DNA from: Hungatella sp. UBA4396
Lineage (GTDB): Bacteria; Bacillota; Clostridia; Lachnospirales; Lachnospiraceae
Direction of reading: 5' to 3'
Assembly (NCBI GenBank): GCA_002389905.1
Contig: DGRE01000017.1
Coordinates: 1-37,832, forward strand
DNA: 37,832 bases
Shown here piece after piece: positions 33,201 to 37,832 of the stretch (position 1 is the stretch's first letter; each line of letters opens with the position of its first letter). The notes beneath the pieces were generated by a model. That model did no database searches. It had not been told where the DNA came from and saw nothing but the letters and a program-made list of their open reading frames with translations. The translations under genes were made by a program, and so were the position numbers.

Positions 33201-34093
33201 TCGGTCAGGTGCTTGAAATCCATTTGAGCCTTGCTGCAAGAGCCCTTGGATTTAACATATCCACACCGGTATTTGACGGAGCAAACGAAATTGATATTAT
33301 GGATACCCTGGATGTGGCAAACGACTACGTGAACATGACGTGGGAGGATTTCCAGGAAAAATATAGAGAAACCTTAAATTCTGGGGTAATTGAATACCTT
33401 GGAGAGCATCTGGATCACAGAGAGCTGTGGAAGGGCGTTCCTATTAACCGGGACGGTAAAGTCCGCCTCCGTGACGGACGTACCGGCGAGTACTTTGACA
33501 GTGCCGTTACCATCGGACACATGCATTATCTGAAACTGCATCATCTGGTTGACGATAAGATCCATGCCCGTTCCACCGGACCATATTCTCTGGTTACCCA
33601 GCAGCCATTGGGCGGTAAAGCCCAGTTCGGCGGACAGCGTTTCGGAGAGATGGAGGTTTGGGCTCTGGAGGCCTATGGCGCTTCCTACACACTTCAGGAG
33701 ATCATGACAGTGAAATCCGATGACGTGGTAGGACGAGTGAAGACCTACGAGGCCATTATCAAGGGTGAGAACATCCCTGAGCCGGGAATCCCCGAATCCT
33801 TTAAGGTGTTGTTAAAGGAACTTCAGTCTTTGGCACTTGATGTAAGGGTGCTGCGTGAGGACAACACAGAGGTTCAGATCGCTGAAAGCACTGATTATGA
33901 AGAAACGGATTTAAGATCCATTATCGAAGGTGACAAACAATACCGGGAAGAGGAATCCTTTGGAAACTACGGCTATCAGAAACAGGAATTCAAGGATCAG
34001 GAACTGGTAACTGTAGAGGAAGATGAGGAGGATGGAGACGATTCTCCAGGTACTTTCGACGATACGGATATTGAAGACTCAGACGAAGAATAA
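30236..34093 (+). CDS. rpoB: RNA polymerase beta subunit
   Basis: The 1285-residue product is complete. The rifampicin pocket is at about 488-520 (FGSSQLSQFMDQNN, then THKRRLSALGPGG), with the Asp, His and Ser that contact the drug all in the sensitive form. MCPIETPEGPNIGLI, GHNYEDA-type (here EGYNYEDAVLLSE), KMAGRHGNKGVVS and the C-terminal GGKAQFGGQRFGEMEVWALEAYGA are all present. The last 70 residues form an acidic tail (EEDEEDGDDSPG...DSDEE). An AGGGGTG site precedes the ATG. It is not preceded by rplJ-rplL in this window; rpoC follows after 18 nt. Confidence 0.98.
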   Translation: MEKSRMRPVPAGKSLRMSFSRQKEVLEMPNLIEIQKNSYQWFLDEGLKEVFEDISPIADFAGHLSLEFVDFTLCKDDIKYTIEECKERDATYAAPLKVKVRLCNKDKDEINEHEIFMGDLPLMTDTGSFVINGAERVIVSQLVRSPGIYYGIEHDKVGKELYACTVIPNRGAWLEYETDSNDIFYVRVDRTRKVPVTVLIRALGLGTNAEIIELFGEEPKLLASFGKDTSDNYQDGLLELYKKIRPGEPLSVDSAESLLNSMFFDSRRYDLAKVGRYKFNKKLHFKNRITGHVLAEEVVDTRTGEILAEAGTTVDKQLATDIQNAAVPFVWLEGVERKQKVLSNLMVDLSTFVTFDPKEAGVIELVFYPVLEKILTEAGNDEEELKAAIRKNVNELIPKHITKQDILASINYNMHLEEEVGNADDIDHLGNRRIRAVGELLQNQYRIGLSRMERVVRERMTTQDMDGITPQSLINIKPVTAAVKEFFGSSQLSQFMDQNNPLAELTHKRRLSALGPGGLSRDRAGFEVRDVHYTHYGRMCPIETPEGPNIGLINSLATYARVNQYGFVEAPYRVVNKADAQNPIVTEEVVYLTADEEDNYVVAQANEPLDDEGHFIHKNISGRFREETSEFQRKNIDLMDVSPKMVFSVATAMIPFLENDDANRALMGSNMQRQAVPLLTTEAPAVGTGMEAKAAVDSGVCMVAREPGVVERSASNEIIIKRDSDGRRDVYRLTKFKRSNQSNCYNQKPVVYKGDHVEKGEVIADGPSTQDGEIALGKNPLIGFMTWEGYNYEDAVLLSERLVQEDVYTSVHIEEYEAEARDTKLGPEEITRDVPGVGEDALKDLDERGIIRIGAEVRAGDILVGKVTPKGETELTAEERLLRAIFGEKAREVRDTSLKVPHGAYGIIVDAKVFTRENGDELSPGVNQTVRIYIAQKRKISVGDKMAGRHGNKGVVSRVLPVEDMPFLPNGRPLDIVLNPLGVPSRMNIGQVLEIHLSLAARALGFNISTPVFDGANEIDIMDTLDVANDYVNMTWEDFQEKYRETLNSGVIEYLGEHLDHRELWKGVPINRDGKVRLRDGRTGEYFDSAVTIGHMHYLKLHHLVDDKIHARSTGPYSLVTQQPLGGKAQFGGQRFGEMEVWALEAYGASYTLQEIMTVKSDDVVGRVKTYEAIIKGENIPEPGIPESFKVLLKELQSLALDVRVLREDNTEVQIAESTDYEETDLRSIIEGDKQYREEESFGNYGYQKQEFKDQELVTVEEDEEDGDDSPGTFDDTDIEDSDEE

Positions 34094-34111
34094 TAGAAGG
34101 GAGAACCGCTC

Positions 34112-37100
34112 ATGCCTGAAAATAATGAAACTTACCACCCAATGACATTTGATGCCATCAAGATTGGTCTGGCATCTCCGGAGAAAATTCTGGAATGGTC
34201 CCACGGTGAGGTAAAAAAGCCTGAGACAATCAACTACAGGACATTGAAGCCGGAAAAAGACGGCCTGTTCTGTGAAAAGATCTTTGGGCCGAGTAAGGAC
34301 TGGGAATGCCATTGTGGGAAATATAAGAAAATCCGTTACAAAGGCGTTATCTGCGACCGCTGCGGTGTGGAAGTGACCAAGGCCAGCGTCCGCAGGGAGC
34401 GTATGGGCCATATCCAGCTCGCTGCACCAGTTTCCCATATCTGGTATTTTAAGGGAATTCCCAGCCGTATGGGTCTGATTCTGGACATTTCTCCCAGAAC
34501 GCTGGAAAAAGTTCTGTATTTCGCATCTTATGTAGTGCTTGATGCAGGAAATACAGGTCTGCAGTATAAGCAGGTTTTATCAGAAAAAGAATTCCGGGAG
34601 GAAGTGGAGAAATACGGCCACGGCTCTTTCCGGGTAGGAATGGGAGCAGAAGCCATCTTAGAGCTTCTGCACTCCATAGATTTGGAAAAGGACTCTGAAG
34701 AGTTAAAGAAGGGGTTAAAGGATGCCACCGGACAGAAGCGGGCCAGAATCATCAAGAGACTGGAAGTAGTAGAGGCATTCCGCAGTTCCGGCAATCTGCC
34801 TGAATGGATGATCATGACAGTGGTTCCGGTTATCCCTCCGGATATCCGCCCCATGGTACAGCTTGACGGCGGCCGTTTTGCCACCTCAGACTTAAACGAC
34901 CTTTACAGAAGAATCATAAACCGTAACAACCGTCTCGCCCGCCTGTTGGAGCTTGGCGCTCCGGACATTATCGTCCGCAACGAAAAGCGTATGCTTCAGG
35001 AAGCAGTCGATGCCCTCATTGACAACGGCAGACGTGGAAGACCTGTAACAGGACCTGGAAACCGTGCCTTAAAGTCCCTTTCTGATATGTTAAAGGGAAA
35101 ACAGGGACGTTTCCGTCAGAACCTGTTAGGAAAACGTGTGGATTATTCCGGACGTTCCGTTATCGTAGTAGGACCGGAGCTTAAGATTTACCAGTGCGGT
35201 CTTCCGAAAGAAATGGCCATTGAGCTGTTTAAGCCCTTTGTTATGAAGGAGCTGGTTTCCAACGGAACCGCTCATAATATAAAGAATGCTAAAAAGATGG
35301 TAGAGCGTCTTCAGACTGAGGTCTGGGATGTGCTTGAGGATGTAATCAAAGAGCATCCGGTTATGTTAAACCGTGCTCCTACCCTTCACAGACTGGGAAT
35401 CCAGGCGTTTGAGCCCATTCTGGTAGAGGGTAAGGCCATTAAGCTTCATCCTCTGGTTTGTACCGCTTTTAACGCCGACTTTGACGGAGATCAGATGGCT
35501 GTTCATCTGCCCCTTTCCGTAGAAGCCCAGGCAGAGTGCCGTTTCCTTCTGTTATCACCTAATAACCTGTTAAAGCCTTCGGACGGTGGCCCTGTGGCTG
35601 TTCCTTCACAGGATATGGTCCTTGGTATTTACTACCTGACTCAGGAACGTCCTGGTGCAAAGGGAGAAGGTATGGTATTTAAGAGTGTGAATGAAGCAAT
35701 TCTCGCTTACGAGAATCAGGCAGTTACCCTTCATTCCAGAATTAAAGCCAGAGTAAGTAAAAGAATGCCTGACGGTACCATGAAGAGCGGTGTTGTAGAA
35801 TCGACCGTTGGCCGTTTCATCTTCAACGAGATTGTTCCTCAGGATTTAGGTTTTGTAGACCGTTCGATTGCAGGCAATGAACTTATGATGGAAGTTGATT
35901 TCCATGTAGGCAAAAAGCAGTGTAAGCAGATCCTGGAAAAGGTTATTAACGTTCACGGTGCCGTTCAGACTGCGGAAACCTTAGATGACATTAAGGCCAT
36001 TGGTTATAAGTACTCTACCAAAGCTGCCATGACCGTATCCATTTCCGATATGACAGTACCGGAGAGCAAGCCCAAGCTGATTGCAGATGCAGAAGCAACG
36101 GTTGACCAGATTGCAAAGAACTTCCGCCGCGGTTTGATTACGGAGGAAGAACGTTATAAAGAAGTAATTGACACATGGAAGACAACCGATGACCAGTTGA
36201 CCCATGACCTGCTGACAGGACTTGATAAGTACAACAACATCTACATGATGGCCGATTCCGGAGCCCGTGGTTCCGATAAGCAGATTAAGCAGCTTGCCGG
36301 TATGCGTGGACTTATGGCAGATACAACCGGTCACACCATCGAGCTTCCTATTAAGTCCAACTTCCGTGAAGGTCTTGACGTATTGGAGTACTTTATCTCC
36401 GCTCACGGAGCCCGTAAGGGACTTTCCGATACAGCCCTTCGTACCGCTGACTCCGGTTATCTGACCAGACGTCTGGTAGACGTTTCCCAGGATCTGATTA
36501 TCCGGGAAATCGACTGCTGCGAAGGAAAAGAAAGTCCGTATATGGAAATCAAGGCATTTATGGACGGACAGGAAACCATTGAGGGCCTGGAAGAGCGTAT
36601 TACAGGCCGGTTCATCGGAGAAACCATCACTGATCCGGATACAGGAGAAGTGATTGTAAAGGCCAACCATATGTGTACGCCAAAGCGTGCGACGGCGGTT
36701 ATGAAGGCATTGAACAAGATGGGCCGTGATTCCATCAAGATCCGTACTGTTTTAAGCTGCAAATCCCACTTGGGTGTCTGCGCCAAGTGTTACGGTGCCA
36801 ACATGGCAACTGGACAGCCGGTTCAGGTAGGCGAGGCAGTCGGTATTATCGCAGCTCAGTCCATCGGTGAACCCGGTACCCAGCTTACCATGCGTACCTT
36901 CCATACGGGAGGCGTTGCCGGAGGCGATATCACACAGGGTCTTCCCCGTGTTGAGGAGCTTTTTGAGGCCCGTAAGCCAAAGGGTCTTGCCATTATCGCA
37001 GAGTTTGGCGGAGTGGTTGCCATTAAGGATACAAAGAAAAAGCGTGAGATCATTGTGACGGAAAATGAAACCGGAAACTCCAAGGCATATCTGATCCCTT

Positions 37101-37771
37101 ACGGTTCCAGAATCAAGGTTCAGGACGGCCAGGTGCTGGAAGCCGGTGACGAGCTGACAGAAGGTAGTGTGAATCCTCACGATATTTTAAAGATCAAGGG
37201 CGTCCGCGCTGTTCAGGATTATATGATACAGGAAGTGCAGCGTGTATACCGTCTCCAGGGTGTGGAAATCAACGATAAGCACGTTGAGGTAATTGTAAGA
37301 CAGATGCTTAAGAAGATCAAAATTGAGGAAGGCGGAGACAGCGATGTGCTTCCGGGAACCTCAATGGATGTTCTGGATTACAATGACTTAAATGAAGCAC
37401 TGATTGCAGAAGGCAAGGAACCGGCAGATGGAAAGCAGGTTATGCTGGGTATTACCAAGGCATCACTGGCTACAGATTCCTTCTTATCCGCAGCCTCCTT
37501 CCAGGAGACTACAAAGGTTCTGACCGAAGCCGCCATTAACGGCAAGGTAGACCATTTGATCGGTCTGAAAGAAAATGTTATTATCGGTAAGCCTATTCCG
37601 GCAGGTACCGGCATGAAGCGTTACCGCACCATTCGTCTGAATACAGATGCAGCTTTCGAGGAAGAAGAGGAGATCACTCTTTCAGAAGATGATGAAATCA
37701 TTTTGACAGAGGATACCTTTGAAGAGGCGGAAGAGGTTCTGGATATTGATGAAATAGAGATAGAAGAATAA
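34112..37771 (+). CDS. rpoC: RNA polymerase beta-prime subunit
   Basis: The 1219-residue product is complete. The N-terminal zinc site is Cys66, Cys68, Cys81 and Cys84 (CHCGKYKKIRYKG, CDRCGVEV). The catalytic NADFDGD is at 454-460, with the three Asp residues that bind magnesium. The bridge helix and trigger loop regions (GARGSDKQIKQLAGMRGLM, AQSIGEPGTQLTMRTFHTGG) and the second zinc site (SCKSHLGVCAKCYG) are also visible. The C-terminus is acidic, like that of RpoB. AGAAGGGAG precedes the start. Confidence 0.98.
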   Translation: MPENNETYHPMTFDAIKIGLASPEKILEWSHGEVKKPETINYRTLKPEKDGLFCEKIFGPSKDWECHCGKYKKIRYKGVICDRCGVEVTKASVRRERMGHIQLAAPVSHIWYFKGIPSRMGLILDISPRTLEKVLYFASYVVLDAGNTGLQYKQVLSEKEFREEVEKYGHGSFRVGMGAEAILELLHSIDLEKDSEELKKGLKDATGQKRARIIKRLEVVEAFRSSGNLPEWMIMTVVPVIPPDIRPMVQLDGGRFATSDLNDLYRRIINRNNRLARLLELGAPDIIVRNEKRMLQEAVDALIDNGRRGRPVTGPGNRALKSLSDMLKGKQGRFRQNLLGKRVDYSGRSVIVVGPELKIYQCGLPKEMAIELFKPFVMKELVSNGTAHNIKNAKKMVERLQTEVWDVLEDVIKEHPVMLNRAPTLHRLGIQAFEPILVEGKAIKLHPLVCTAFNADFDGDQMAVHLPLSVEAQAECRFLLLSPNNLLKPSDGGPVAVPSQDMVLGIYYLTQERPGAKGEGMVFKSVNEAILAYENQAVTLHSRIKARVSKRMPDGTMKSGVVESTVGRFIFNEIVPQDLGFVDRSIAGNELMMEVDFHVGKKQCKQILEKVINVHGAVQTAETLDDIKAIGYKYSTKAAMTVSISDMTVPESKPKLIADAEATVDQIAKNFRRGLITEEERYKEVIDTWKTTDDQLTHDLLTGLDKYNNIYMMADSGARGSDKQIKQLAGMRGLMADTTGHTIELPIKSNFREGLDVLEYFISAHGARKGLSDTALRTADSGYLTRRLVDVSQDLIIREIDCCEGKESPYMEIKAFMDGQETIEGLEERITGRFIGETITDPDTGEVIVKANHMCTPKRATAVMKALNKMGRDSIKIRTVLSCKSHLGVCAKCYGANMATGQPVQVGEAVGIIAAQSIGEPGTQLTMRTFHTGGVAGGDITQGLPRVEELFEARKPKGLAIIAEFGGVVAIKDTKKKREIIVTENETGNSKAYLIPYGSRIKVQDGQVLEAGDELTEGSVNPHDILKIKGVRAVQDYMIQEVQRVYRLQGVEINDKHVEVIVRQMLKKIKIEEGGDSDVLPGTSMDVLDYNDLNEALIAEGKEPADGKQVMLGITKASLATDSFLSAASFQETTKVLTEAAINGKVDHLIGLKENVIIGKPIPAGTGMKRYRTIRLNTDAAFEEEEEITLSEDDEIILTEDTFEEAEEVLDIDEIEIEE

Positions 37772-37780
37772 AGTGACAAA

Positions 37781-37817
37781 GGCCCCGGCGGGTTTCATTC
37801 TGCCGGGGCCTTTTTTT
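37781..37817 (+). terminator. strong intrinsic terminator after rpoC
   Basis: GGCCCCGGC at 37781-37789 pairs perfectly with GCCGGGGCC at 37802-37810, followed by seven T residues. The remaining 15 bases of the window hold no feature. Confidence 0.93.
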
Positions 37818-37832
37818 GTATCACGGACAAAA

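Noticed and set aside
36981..37180. Minus-strand frames within rpoC
   Set aside because: Shadows of a highly conserved gene with biased codon use.
1..37832. CRISPR array, tRNA, rRNA or riboswitch
   Set aside because: No regularly spaced repeats, no cloverleaf-like segments and no conserved riboswitch core could be recognised by eye; a covariance-model search could still find a small RNA.

Overview
The window reads as chromosomal DNA from a spore-forming, monoderm Clostridia, most likely a Lachnospiraceae member of the Lacrimispora/Clostridium type. Reasons: a spoIIR gene, a sigma-F-like promoter, strong purine-rich Shine-Dalgarno sites, A+T-rich spacers, DUF1934, a YesL-type protein, and rpoB-rpoC with Firmicutes-like features. 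The genus is an inference. I saw no tRNA, rRNA, CRISPR array, insertion sequence or phage module.

Layout. (1) Positions 1 to about 7,600 form an A+T-rich accessory region. It holds the tail of an AgrD-like autoinducing-peptide precursor, a frameshifted gene for a probably secreted protein, a secreted 266-aa protein of unknown function, a BlaI repressor / M56 (BlaR1-like) sensor pair behind a highly symmetric operator, a gene remnant, a small membrane-anchored protein and a membrane-anchored MutS-like ATPase. (2) From 7,700 to 13,900 lie metabolic and housekeeping genes: a YyaL thioredoxin/glycosidase-like protein, a choloylglycine-hydrolase-family amidase, cyclophilin, a GNAT acetyltransferase, a membrane protein and a YesL-type protein. 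(3) From 13,870 to 15,800 is the ammonium module glnB-amtB on the minus strand, with a terminator hairpin in the glnB leader. (4) From 15,820 to 17,600 is ispE, a GntR/FCD regulator and a small acidic protein. (5) From 17,630 to 25,060 is a complete TetR-controlled RND efflux locus: repressor, membrane-fusion protein, RND pump and two paralogous TolC-like proteins, although the host should lack an outer membrane. (6) From 25,040 to 28,200 are spoIIR (minus) and, divergently, ddl-murI-DUF1934, which supply D-alanyl-D-alanine and D-glutamate for peptidoglycan. (7) From 28,210 to 30,015 on the minus strand are the oxidative-stress genes sod-dps and a small membrane protein. (8) From 30,115 to the end are rpoB and rpoC with their own promoter and a strong terminator.

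The most interesting regulatory structures are the 42-bp BlaI-type operator at 2064-2105, the 48-bp TetR-type operator at 17639-17686 that encloses a consensus promoter, a 14-bp stem that buries the Shine-Dalgarno of the amidase gene (9797-9848), the glnB leader terminator (15601-15637), a DtxR-like palindrome in front of sod (29351-29366), and overlapping divergent vegetative and sporulation promoters between ddl and spoIIR. The best candidate systems are the RND/double-TolC locus in a monoderm and the AgrD-like tail next to secreted proteins of unknown family.
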